Shown here: piece by piece, positions 1-5,356 of the stretch
Layout of the letters: each line of letters begins with the position of its first letter
Position numbering within the stretch: the stretch's first letter is position 1
Made by a program: the position numbers and the translations under genes
The notes under the pieces: model-generated
Told to the model about the DNA's origin: nothing
Database searches by the model: none
What the model saw: the letters and a program-made list of their open reading frames with translations, nothing else
NCBI GenBank assembly: GCA_023430845.1
Contig: JAEYYJ010000231.1
Coordinates: forward strand, 1-5,356
Length of the DNA stretch: 5,356 nt
From: Pseudomonadota bacterium
Lineage (GTDB): Bacteria > Pseudomonadota > Alphaproteobacteria > Rhizobiales > Hyphomicrobiaceae
Reading direction: 5' to 3'

Positions 1-2054
1 GTGTCGGCAAACTCGACGGCCTCCTTGGACCCAAGCGGCAGGCGCAGCATCTGCAGCGCATCCTGATAGCCCATGAGCCCGAGGCCGACCGGACGGTGGC
101 GCAGGTTCGAGCGGCGGGCCTCCGGGATCGTGTAGAAATTGATGTCGATGAGATTGTCGAGCATCCGCATGGCGGTTTTGATGGTCCGCTCCAAGCGAAC
201 GCGATCGAGACCCTTCTCCGTCACGTGCGCGGCAAGATTGATCGAGCCGAGATTGCAGACGGCCACCTCACCGTCCGATGTATTGAGAGTGATCTCGGTG
301 CACAGGTTCGACGAGTGGATCACGCCGCAATGCTGCTGGGGCGAGCGGATGTTGCACGGATCCTTGAAGGTGATCCAGGGATGGCCCGTTTCGAACAGCA
401 TGGTGAGCATGCGGCGCCACAGGTCGACCGCGCGCACGCGCTTCGCAACGCGCAGTTCCATGCGCTCGGCTTTCTGCTCGTAGTGGGCATACCGCTCAGC
501 GAAGGCAGAGCCGTAGAGATCGTGCAGATCAGGCGTTTCGTCCGGCGAGAAGAGCGTCCACTGCCCGTCCTCGGCGACGCGCTGCATGAACAGATCCGGC
601 ACCCAATTCGCCGTATTCATATCGTGCGTGCGGCGACGGTCGTCGCCGGTGTTCTTGCGAAGATCGAGGAACTCCTCGATGTCGATGTGCCATGTCTCTA
701 GATACGCGCAGACGGCACCCTTCCGCTTTCCGCCCTGGTTGACTGCGATGGCCGTGTCGTTGGCGACCTTGAGAAATGGTACGACACCCTGGCTCTGACC
801 ATTCGTGCCCTTGATGTGCGCACCGAGACCGCGCACGCGGCTCCAGTCGTTGCCGAGTCCGCCCGAGTACTTCGCAAGAAGCGCGTTGTCCTTGATGGAT
901 TTGAAGATGCCGTCGAGATCATCCGACACCGTCGTCAGGAAGCACGAGGAAAGCTGCGGATGCGTCGTACCTGCATTGAACAGCGTCGGCGTCGAGCACA
1001 TGAAGTCGAACGACGAAATGAGGTCGTAGAACTCGATGGCCCGTGCTTCGCGATCGACCTCGCGTATGGCGAGACCCATGGCGACGCGCATGAAGAACGC
1101 CTGAGGCAGTTCGAAGCGCGTACCATGCACGTGCAGGAAGTAGCGATCATAGAGCGTCTGCAGGCCAAGGAACTGGAACTGCAGATCGCGCTCGGGCTTC
1201 AGAGCCGCGGCGATACGCTCTATGTCGAAGCGTCCAAGCTCGGGATCGAGCAGACCCGCCTTGATGCCGGTCGCGACATAGGCGGGGAAATATTCGGCAT
1301 AGCCGTCCGTCATGGCGGCTTGCGTGGCCTGCTCGGCGCGGCCGTGCACATAGCTCAGCGCTTCGCGCCGGAGCTTGTCGAGCAGAAGACGCGCGCTCGC
1401 ATAGGTATAGTTAGGCTCCTGCTCGATGAGCGTGCGCGCGGCCATGATGGGGGCCAGTGCCAGCTCGTCGAGTGTGATGCCGTCGTAGAGATTGCGCCGC
1501 GTTTCGGCGAGGATCGGCTCCGACGAAACGTCGGAGAGCCCGGCGCAGGCTTCCTCGATCACACGGATCAAGCGCTGCTCATCGAGTGACGACTTCGAGC
1601 CATCGACGTTGGTCACATTGATCTGGATGGATGGCGCGGAGACTGCCGGCTTCTCGGCCGCGCGCTCCTTGGTCCGGGCCTCGCGATAAAGCACATAGGC
1701 GCGCGCGACCTTGTGATGCTCGCCGCGCATGAGCGCCAGCTCAACCTGATCCTGAATTTCTTCGATGTGAAAGGTGCGGCCGACATCGTTCCGGCGCAGG
1801 AGCGCTCCGGCAATCTGCCCGGTCAGCTCTTCGACCACCTCGTGTACACGGCGCGATGCCGCCGCGCGTCCACCTTCAACGGCAAGAAAAGCCTTAGTCA
1901 GCGCTATGGTGATCTTGCTCGCATCGAACGGCGTCACCGTCCCATTGCGACGAATGACCTGGTAAGCCGGCGCAGATTTGGCCGCCGCTGATGTTGTCCG
2001 TGCGCTGCGGCCTACGGCGACATCGGATGATTTGGCTTCGAGAGTATAGGACAC
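1..2054 (-). CDS. nrdA: Ribonucleoside-diphosphate reductase, class Ia alpha (catalytic) subunit, C-terminus outside window
   Basis: Cytoplasmic enzyme reducing ribonucleoside diphosphates to deoxyribonucleotides, normally working with the radical-generating beta subunit NrdB. The frame stays open from the GTG at 2054 to the left edge (684 codons); about 950 residues are usual for this type. Residues ~31-123 form an extra N-terminal ATP-cone (YQVIRRNGTV...). Residues ~144-235 form a second cone that aligns with the E. coli NrdA N-terminus (VTNVDGS, NLYDGI). Catalytic residues are visible: Cys371 in QLSSCFL (E. coli C225), Asn583/Cys585/Glu587 in NLCTEI (N437/C439/E441, thiyl radical site) and Cys600 in VCNLGSINL (C462). 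WHIDIEEFLDLRKNTGDDRR and NLRHRPVGLGLMG are typical of class Ia, which argues against class II NrdJ. GTG 2054 is the only possible start: a TAG lies upstream in frame, and no ATG, GTG or TTG occurs before the first cone. The tyrosine pair and C-terminal cysteines would lie beyond the edge. nrdB is expected downstream but not seen. Confidence 0.95.
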   Translation of the reverse strand, partial: MSYTLEAKSSDVAVGRSARTTSAAAKSAPAYQVIRRNGTVTPFDASKITIALTKAFLAVEGGRAAASRRVHEVVEELTGQIAGALLRRNDVGRTFHIEEIQDQVELALMRGEHHKVARAYVLYREARTKERAAEKPAVSAPSIQINVTNVDGSKSSLDEQRLIRVIEEACAGLSDVSSEPILAETRRNLYDGITLDELALAPIMAARTLIEQEPNYTYASARLLLDKLRREALSYVHGRAEQATQAAMTDGYAEYFPAYVATGIKAGLLDPELGRFDIERIAAALKPERDLQFQFLGLQTLYDRYFLHVHGTRFELPQAFFMRVAMGLAIREVDREARAIEFYDLISSFDFMCSTPTLFNAGTTHPQLSSCFLTTVSDDLDGIFKSIKDNALLAKYSGGLGNDWSRVRGLGAHIKGTNGQSQGVVPFLKVANDTAIAVNQGGKRKGAVCAYLETWHIDIEEFLDLRKNTGDDRRRTHDMNTANWVPDLFMQRVAEDGQWTLFSPDETPDLHDLYGSAFAERYAHYEQKAERMELRVAKRVRAVDLWRRMLTMLFETGHPWITFKDPCNIRSPQQHCGVIHSSNLCTEITLNTSDGEVAVCNLGSINLAAHVTEKGLDRVRLERTIKTAMRMLDNLIDINFYTIPEARRSNLRHRPVGLGLMGYQDALQMLRLPLGSKEAVEFAD

Positions 2055-2062
2055 CGGCTTGA

Positions 2063-2078
2063 CCCCATTGGATTGGGG
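2063..2078 (-). promoter_or_regulatory. Ribosome binding site inside a small hairpin (likely expression platform of the B12 riboswitch)
   Basis: On the minus strand CCCCA-ATCCAA-TGGGG forms a 5-bp stem with a 6-nt loop. The GGGG of its 3' arm (2066-2063) lies 8 nt before the nrdA GTG start and is the only Shine-Dalgarno-like sequence at the right distance. Proteobacterial cobalamin riboswitches commonly act by hiding the ribosome binding site, so translational control is the simplest reading. That this stem responds to ligand is inference. An upstream G-rich run (GCGGGGTG, 2160-2153) could compete for the C-rich arm. Confidence 0.5.
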
Positions 2079-2108
2079 GCATGGGCCGAGCGGGCGCGAG
2101 CGGGAAAG

Positions 2109-2124
2109 GCGCGAAAAATCGCGC
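2109..2124 (-). other. GC-rich hairpin in the riboswitch-to-nrdA leader, possible weak terminator
   Basis: On the minus strand GCGCGA-TTTT-TCGCGC gives a perfect 6-bp stem with a T4 loop, followed by CCTTTCCC. It lies between the aptamer and the nrdA start, where an attenuator could sit. No proper run of U follows, so intrinsic termination is doubtful; it may be a spacer element or part of the switching fold. Confidence 0.3.
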
Positions 2125-2177
2125 TAGACAAGCCTGCCAGCGACCACCGGGACACCCCGCCCGAGGACGTTGCTTTT

Positions 2178-2344
2178 GCTGTCGGGGCAGGTCTCCGGAC
2201 TTGTGGGTCGCTGCGCTTTTCCGACCTTCCCAGGATCGTGTGATCCCAGTGGTTTAAGCTGGAAAAGTGCTCGCCACTTACCGTTGCGGGGGCAGTGCCG
2301 GCATTGCCCTAAAAGGCGCACCGGCTTCCCTCTTAGCCCGCAGC
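2178..2344 (-). promoter_or_regulatory. Cobalamin (adenosylcobalamin) riboswitch aptamer in the nrdA leader
   Basis: Read on the minus strand, the leader has the hallmarks of a B12 riboswitch in order. GGGAAGCCGGTG lies near 2330-2319. The core segment ACTGCCCCCGCAACGGTAAG (2296-2277) follows. The B12 box AGTCCGGAGACCTGCC (2201-2186) matches the consensus AGYCMGGAGACCKGCC at every position. P1 can close by pairing GCTG-CGGG (2344-2337) with CCCG-A-CAGC (2186-2178), leaving one bulged A; this sets the boundaries given. The element starts 124 nt upstream of the nrdA GTG, on the same strand, with no gene between. In the known family, cobalamin binding lowers expression of the gene downstream. 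Here that gene is a B12-independent reductase, which fits repression when cobalamin is plentiful. Ligand subtype (AdoCbl or methyl/hydroxo-Cbl) was not determined. Confidence 0.93.
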
Positions 2345-2590
2345 TTTGGAAGCTTCAGGACCACGACGTCCATATGTAGTCGCGATTCGCGTTCAGCGCG
2401 CAATACTTTGTAGTGGCGGCCCAGGACAGCGGGGATGCGGATATCACATCATTGACTGAGCTTTGCCGACCACATCCGCTGAGATCGAAGATGCGGGTTC
2501 ATACGCAATGGCAATAGAGACAATCCCGTATTGTGGCCCGCACCAGCGTTATTGATCCTGCCAGCGGTACTCGCCAACGGAGGATGCATA
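2345..2590. other. Divergent intergenic region between the nrdA riboswitch and the Cys-rich/PRC-barrel gene
   Basis: This stretch of about 246 bp contains no credible coding region and must hold the promoters for both directions. On the plus strand TTGACT at 2452-2457 resembles a -35 box, but no good -10 follows at normal spacing. An inverted repeat ACAAT-CCCGT-ATTGT (2520-2534) lies 56 bp upstream of the plus-strand start. CGCGATTCGCG occurs at about 2382-2392. The ribosome binding site GGAGG (2579-2583) is strong and 7 nt from the ATG at 2591. No clear NrdR-box pair was recognised. Confidence 0.6.
2373..2403 (-). promoter_or_regulatory. Candidate sigma-70-type promoter for the nrdA leader
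   Basis: On the minus strand TTGCGC (2403-2398) and TACATA (2378-2373) are separated by 19 nt. A start point a few bases further on would put the 5' end of the transcript about 20 nt before the riboswitch P1 stem, a sensible arrangement. Both hexamers match consensus only moderately and the spacing is long, so this is a positional guess. Confidence 0.25.
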
Positions 2591-3280
2591 ATGATTCGAG
2601 CCATATCCAAGACCGTTCTGCCGTTCGCATTGGCTGCGGCAGCGGTCACATTGCTCCCCATCAGCAAGAGCTTCGCACAGTCGAACATCAGAGAGCGGGT
2701 CGCAGCTGCCGTCGAGACGGTCGAAGGTGCTTGCGCGAGCGATATCCAGAATTTCTGCGGAAAGGTGACCCGAGGTGAGGGGCGCCTGCTGACCTGTATG
2801 CAGGCGTTCGATGATCAGCTCAGCCGCAGGTGCCAGTGGGCGTTGTATCGGGTGTCGCGCAACCTGGAAGGCGTGATGAACCGGGTCGAGCGGCTGGCTG
2901 AAGCTTGCTGGAATGACATCGAGACGCACTGCAAGGATGCAGAGCGCATTGGTCAGTGCGTCATGGAGAAACGCGGATCCCTGTCGCCTGCGTGCGCGAA
3001 GGTCGCGTCGGGTCTGAGAAGTGCCGTTCAAGGTCTCGCTGGACTGAGGGGCCTGCAGGTTGTCGGGTCGGACAACTCCAACTTGGGTGAAGTTGTCGAC
3101 ATCAAGCGAGGACCAGATGGCGCGGTTCAGGCCATCGAGATCGAGATAGACCGCATGCTTGGCCTCGGTACCAGAGTGGTCACCATAACCGCCGACAAGT
3201 TCGAGCAGATCGGCGACAGAATCCGGCTGCTCCTCGGGCGCGACGAGGTTAAAGCTTTGCCGGAAACCAAGAACAGATGA
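2591..3280 (+). CDS. Exported Cys-rich (GLG1-like) repeat protein with C-terminal PRC-barrel-like domain
   Basis: Protein of 229 residues of unknown function. Residues 1-29 look like a Sec signal peptide (basic start, hydrophobic core, cleavage after SFA before QS), so it should act in the periplasm or at the envelope. Two cysteine repeats follow: C48-C56-C69-C81 and C106-C114-C123-C135. Each begins with an Ala-Cys-x2-Asp-Ile motif (ACASDIQNFC, ACWNDIETHC), the pattern of Cys-rich GLG1-type repeats, probably disulfide-bonded. Residues ~156-225 (VVGSDNSNLGEVVDIK... GLGTRVVTITADKFEQ ... DEVKALPE) resemble the PRC-barrel domains of exported alphaproteobacterial proteins. The ATG at 2591 is chosen because GGAGG lies 7 nt upstream and the signal peptide starts there; an in-frame TTG at 2531 would add 20 residues without benefit. 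A 68-nt gap separates it from the next gene, so cotranscription is possible. The domain calls rest on pattern recognition. Confidence 0.85.
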   Translation: MIRAISKTVLPFALAAAAVTLLPISKSFAQSNIRERVAAAVETVEGACASDIQNFCGKVTRGEGRLLTCMQAFDDQLSRRCQWALYRVSRNLEGVMNRVERLAEACWNDIETHCKDAERIGQCVMEKRGSLSPACAKVASGLRSAVQGLAGLRGLQVVGSDNSNLGEVVDIKRGPDGAVQAIEIEIDRMLGLGTRVVTITADKFEQIGDRIRLLLGRDEVKALPETKNR

Positions 3281-3348
3281 GCCTGAGACGTTACTGAAGT
3301 GCGCTGGTATGGTGATCGCATGAACTAGGTGGTCGAAAGGTGCTCGCA

Positions 3349-3813
3349 ATGACACCATTTCAAGCGGTCGCCAAACCAGATCACATTCCCTTCTTCGTTA
3401 CGGCACCGGGCCAAACAGACGTGCTGTTCGTGGTCGTTGCGCTCGTTTTGGTTGGCGCGGTGCTGGCGTTGGGGGTGTTCTTCTTCTGGCTGCACTCTCT
3501 GCCTGAGCGCATGGTGCACAATCGCGCGCAGTTCGATGTGGTGGCGGTTCTCGCGCTGCTCTCTTTGTTCACTCATATTCACGCTTTCTGGGTAGCAGCG
3601 CTGCTTCTGGCGCTCATCAAATTCCCGAGCTTCTCCGTCTCCGATTTTTCCGGCCCGCTCGACCGCATTGCGAATTCCCTGGAGAGTGCGGTCGAAAGTC
3701 GGGAGGTGAAGGATATGGCGCCAGAGCCGCCATCAGCTAAATCGCTCCCAGTACCGCCGGCGAACGCGCCACAGCCTGATGGTCCCCAGATGCCGAAGGT
3801 GCAGCATGCTTGA
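3349..3813 (+). CDS. DUF3302 family small inner-membrane protein (YiaW/YibI-like) with Pro-rich tail
   Basis: Protein of 154 residues with two predicted membrane helices (~24-48 and ~63-91). The segment LHSLPERMVHNR followed by ALLSLFTHIHAFW resembles the DUF3302 core of E. coli YiaW/YibI (a Leu-His-x-x-Pro turn after helix 1, then a SLFTxH motif in helix 2). Those proteins are also encoded beside HlyD-type proteins (YiaV, YibH), the same arrangement as here. Residues ~92-154 form a tail rich in Pro and Ala (PEPPSAKSLPVPP), much longer than in the E. coli proteins of about 70-110 residues. The ATG at 3349 is preferred, with GAAAGG (3335-3340) 8 nt upstream; a GTG at 3340 would overlap that site. 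The stop overlaps the next gene by 8 bp. The molecular role is not known; a partner of the adaptor protein is the natural inference. Confidence 0.8.
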   Translation: MTPFQAVAKPDHIPFFVTAPGQTDVLFVVVALVLVGAVLALGVFFFWLHSLPERMVHNRAQFDVVAVLALLSLFTHIHAFWVAALLLALIKFPSFSVSDFSGPLDRIANSLESAVESREVKDMAPEPPSAKSLPVPPANAPQPDGPQMPKVQHA

Positions 3814-5035
3814 ACTGCTGCTCTGCTCGCTCTTCACGATATTCCCGGACTATCTGTACCGGCGCTACCAGGGCAAGCGCATCGGCAAGGAGATCACGAT
3901 CTATTCCGTCTGGTACGAGTACCGCTACGGCATCACGACCTGCCTTATGCTTACGATCGCTCTGATCACGATCGTCTTTTATAACCATCCCTCGACGAGC
4001 AACGTCACATCCCTCTACCGCACCATATCCATTCTGCCGGAGGCCAGCGGGCGCGTGTCCGAGGTTCTCGTTCCCGCCAGCGCCGACGTTAAGAAGGGCG
4101 ATCCGATTTTCCGGCTGGATAGCACGCGGCAAACCGCAGCCCTCGAAGTCGCGAGCCGCCGCATCGCGGAAATCGAAGCCGCGATGCTCATGGCGCAGGC
4201 GGACATCGCCGCGGCAGAGGGCCAGATCCTGAAGGCGCAGGGCGCCTACGAGCAGGCGCTCGAGGAGCTCGAGACCAAGGAGACGCTGCAACGTCGCAAT
4301 GCCGATGTCGTCGCCGCGCGCGAGATCGAAAGGCTCCGCAAGCTCGTCGAGACCCGCAATGGCGATGTGGTTGCCGCCACAGCGGCGCGGCAGGCCGCGC
4401 AAACAAGGCTCTCAACGCTGCTGCCTGCCGAAAAGGCGACGGCCGAAGCCGCACGCGAGCAGGCTCAAGTCGAGCTTGCGAAGATGGTCGTCTATGCCGG
4501 CGTGTCGGGCCGCATCGAGCAGTTCGTGCTGCGCGTCGGCGACGTGGTGAACCCGCTCATGCGCCCCGCAGGCATCCTCATTCCCGACGGCGCCGGACAG
4601 GCGCGGCTCATCGCGGGCTTCGGACAGATCGAGGCGCAGATCCTGAAACCGGGCATGGTCGCGGAGGCCACCTGCCTGTCGAAGCCCTGGACGATCATCC
4701 CCATGGTCGTGACGGATGTGCAGGATGCCGTCGCCGCCGGTCAAGTCCGGGCGACCGAGCAGCTCGTCGAGGCACAGCAGATCGCGAAGGCCGGTGCGAT
4801 CACGGCGCACCTCGAGCCCATGTTTCCGGGCGGGATGGACGATGTCACGCCAGGCAGCAGCTGCATTGCCAATGCCTACTCCAACAACCACGATGCGCTC
4901 GCCAGCAAGGACATCGGCTTTGGCAGGTGGCTCTATCTCCATATTGTCGATGCCGTCGCGGTGGTCCACGCCATGATCCTGCGCGTCCATGCCGCCGTCC
5001 TGCCCCTGAAGATCCTGGTCTTCTCCGCGCATTGA
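3806..5035 (+). CDS. HlyD-family membrane fusion protein (periplasmic adaptor), YibH/YiaV-like
   Basis: Protein of 409 residues, an adaptor of the kind that bridges inner-membrane transporters and outer-membrane channels. The N-terminus (FPDYLYRRYQGKRIGKEITI) precedes a membrane helix at ~43-59. The first half of the biotinyl-lipoyl-like domain is at ~74-105 (ILPEASGRVSEVLV ... VKKGDPIFRLDS). A long Ala/Glu-rich helical hairpin spans ~109-226, and the second lipoyl half follows at ~228-254 (VSGRIEQFVLRVGDVV). A beta-barrel-like region and a C-terminal segment with a hydrophobic stretch at ~377-405 complete it. The ATG at 3806 has GAAGG (3795-3799) 6 nt upstream and starts 8 bp inside the DUF3302 gene, indicating coupling. 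An upstream in-frame ATG at 3779 would add nine residues (MVPRCRRCS) not expected in the family. No pump or outer-membrane partner is in the window; substrate unknown. Confidence 0.9.
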   Translation: MLELLLCSLFTIFPDYLYRRYQGKRIGKEITIYSVWYEYRYGITTCLMLTIALITIVFYNHPSTSNVTSLYRTISILPEASGRVSEVLVPASADVKKGDPIFRLDSTRQTAALEVASRRIAEIEAAMLMAQADIAAAEGQILKAQGAYEQALEELETKETLQRRNADVVAAREIERLRKLVETRNGDVVAATAARQAAQTRLSTLLPAEKATAEAAREQAQVELAKMVVYAGVSGRIEQFVLRVGDVVNPLMRPAGILIPDGAGQARLIAGFGQIEAQILKPGMVAEATCLSKPWTIIPMVVTDVQDAVAAGQVRATEQLVEAQQIAKAGAITAHLEPMFPGGMDDVTPGSSCIANAYSNNHDALASKDIGFGRWLYLHIVDAVAVVHAMILRVHAAVLPLKILVFSAH

Positions 5036-5277
5036 GCGCCGGGCCATCCTTGGCCACGCCGTGAACGGACACCGCCGACCGCGCACAGCTGCCGGATCAA
5101 TGCCTTAGCCTCCAGCGCTTCGGTCTCCTTTGCAGCGCGCCGGCTATCCTTGTCCAACTTCGGCTACGATCGCGCCGCACAGTATCTGCGAGGGTGTGGG
5201 GTTCATGCACTGGCGGCGGGTCCAGACTGCGCCAATAGTGACCCACGAGCATCGCCACTCTCGTCACGGGCTCTGTC
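5036..5277 (+). other. Spacer between the HlyD gene and the next exported-protein gene
   Basis: About 240 bp without a convincing gene. Just after the HlyD stop, GGCCA-TCCT-TGGCC (5042-5055) can form a 5-bp stem, but no T-run follows, so it is at best a weak terminator. The stretch is long enough for a separate promoter for the gene at 5278; I could not pick one. Open frames across it on the minus strand have no recognisable protein character. Confidence 0.5.
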
Positions 5278-5356
5278 ATGCGCACGCGCCGCGCTTTTCG
5301 CGCAATCGCAGCCGGTTCGGTCCTATGGATGTGGCTCGCGCCCACCGCGTCGGCCC
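5278..5356 (+). CDS. N-terminus of an exported protein (signal peptide only, cut by window edge)
   Basis: The frame opens at ATG 5278 and runs off the window after 26 codons. These residues form a near-textbook signal peptide: a basic start (MRTRRAFR), a hydrophobic core (AIAAGSVLWMWLA), and PTASA giving an Ala-Ser-Ala signal peptidase I site exactly at the edge. The ATG is the first possible start after the in-frame TGA at 5239. The ribosome binding site is poor (CACGGG about 7 nt upstream). Nothing of the mature protein is visible, so no function can be given. Its position downstream of an HlyD adaptor would suit another envelope protein. Confidence 0.6.
   Translation, partial: MRTRRAFRAIAAGSVLWMWLAPTASA

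Noticed and set aside
96..1589. Long plus-strand open frames (96-701 and 816-1589)
   Set aside because: They lie antisense to nrdA, whose catalytic motifs are unmistakable; their translations are Arg/Ala/Glu-rich with no domain character, as expected of GC-rich shadows.
1..2054. Class II (B12-dependent) NrdJ as the identity of the reductase
   Set aside because: The N-x-C-x-E motif is shared with class II, but the E. coli-type ATP-cone, the PTLFNAGT/QLSSCFL context, DIEEFLDLRKNTGDDRR and NLRHRPVGLGLMG fit class Ia NrdA.
2170..2379. Short open frames on both strands across the leader
   Set aside because: They cover the conserved cobalamin riboswitch, a structured RNA; the frames are incidental.
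2365..2412. Possible pair of NrdR boxes (ACTACAAAGTATTG and GACTACATATGGAC, minus strand)
   Set aside because: Match to the NrdR consensus is poor and the spacing (about 34 bp) differs from the usual 31-32 bp.
2549..3358. 269-codon minus-strand open frame
   Set aside because: Antisense to the Cys-rich/PRC-barrel gene, which has a strong ribosome binding site, signal peptide and regular Cys repeats; the minus frame has none of these.
5042..5055. Intrinsic terminator after the HlyD gene
   Set aside because: Only a 5-bp stem and no U-run.
3737..5086. Minus-strand open frames of 221 and 224 codons
   Set aside because: Antisense to the HlyD gene, whose lipoyl, coiled-coil and membrane segments are clear; the minus translations show no domain features.

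Overview
The window is GC-rich with dense coding. Its gene content fits an alphaproteobacterium, probably of the Hyphomicrobiales (Rhizobiales): a Pseudomonas-type class Ia ribonucleotide reductase, a secreted Cys-rich-repeat/PRC-barrel protein, and a DUF3302 + HlyD membrane pair. The lineage is inferred from protein character, not from a marker gene.

Layout. Positions 1-2054 (minus strand) hold the N-terminal 684 codons of nrdA, the catalytic subunit of class Ia (B12-independent) ribonucleotide reductase, with two N-terminal ATP-cones; the C-terminus lies beyond the left edge. Its leader, also on the minus strand, carries a clear cobalamin (AdoCbl) riboswitch aptamer at about 2178-2344. An expression platform of about 120 nt follows, ending in a small hairpin that contains the only plausible Shine-Dalgarno sequence of nrdA. 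A divergent intergenic region (about 2345-2590) must hold the promoters of both nrdA and the plus-strand genes.

On the plus strand, 2591-3280 encodes an exported protein with two four-cysteine GLG1-like repeats followed by a PRC-barrel-like domain. Next, 3349-3813 (a small two-helix DUF3302 membrane protein with a Pro-rich tail) and 3806-5035 (an HlyD-type membrane fusion protein) overlap by 8 bp and are almost certainly translationally coupled. A spacer of about 240 bp follows, and at 5278 a new exported protein begins; only its signal peptide is inside the window.

The main biological point is the B12 switch on a B12-independent enzyme. It should turn NrdA down when cobalamin is available, which predicts a cobalamin-dependent class II reductase (NrdJ) and cobalamin synthesis or uptake elsewhere in the genome. 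This logic has precedent (actinobacterial nrdAB, metE), so it is an instructive case rather than a new system. I see no CRISPR array, tRNA, rRNA, insertion sequence or phage signature.
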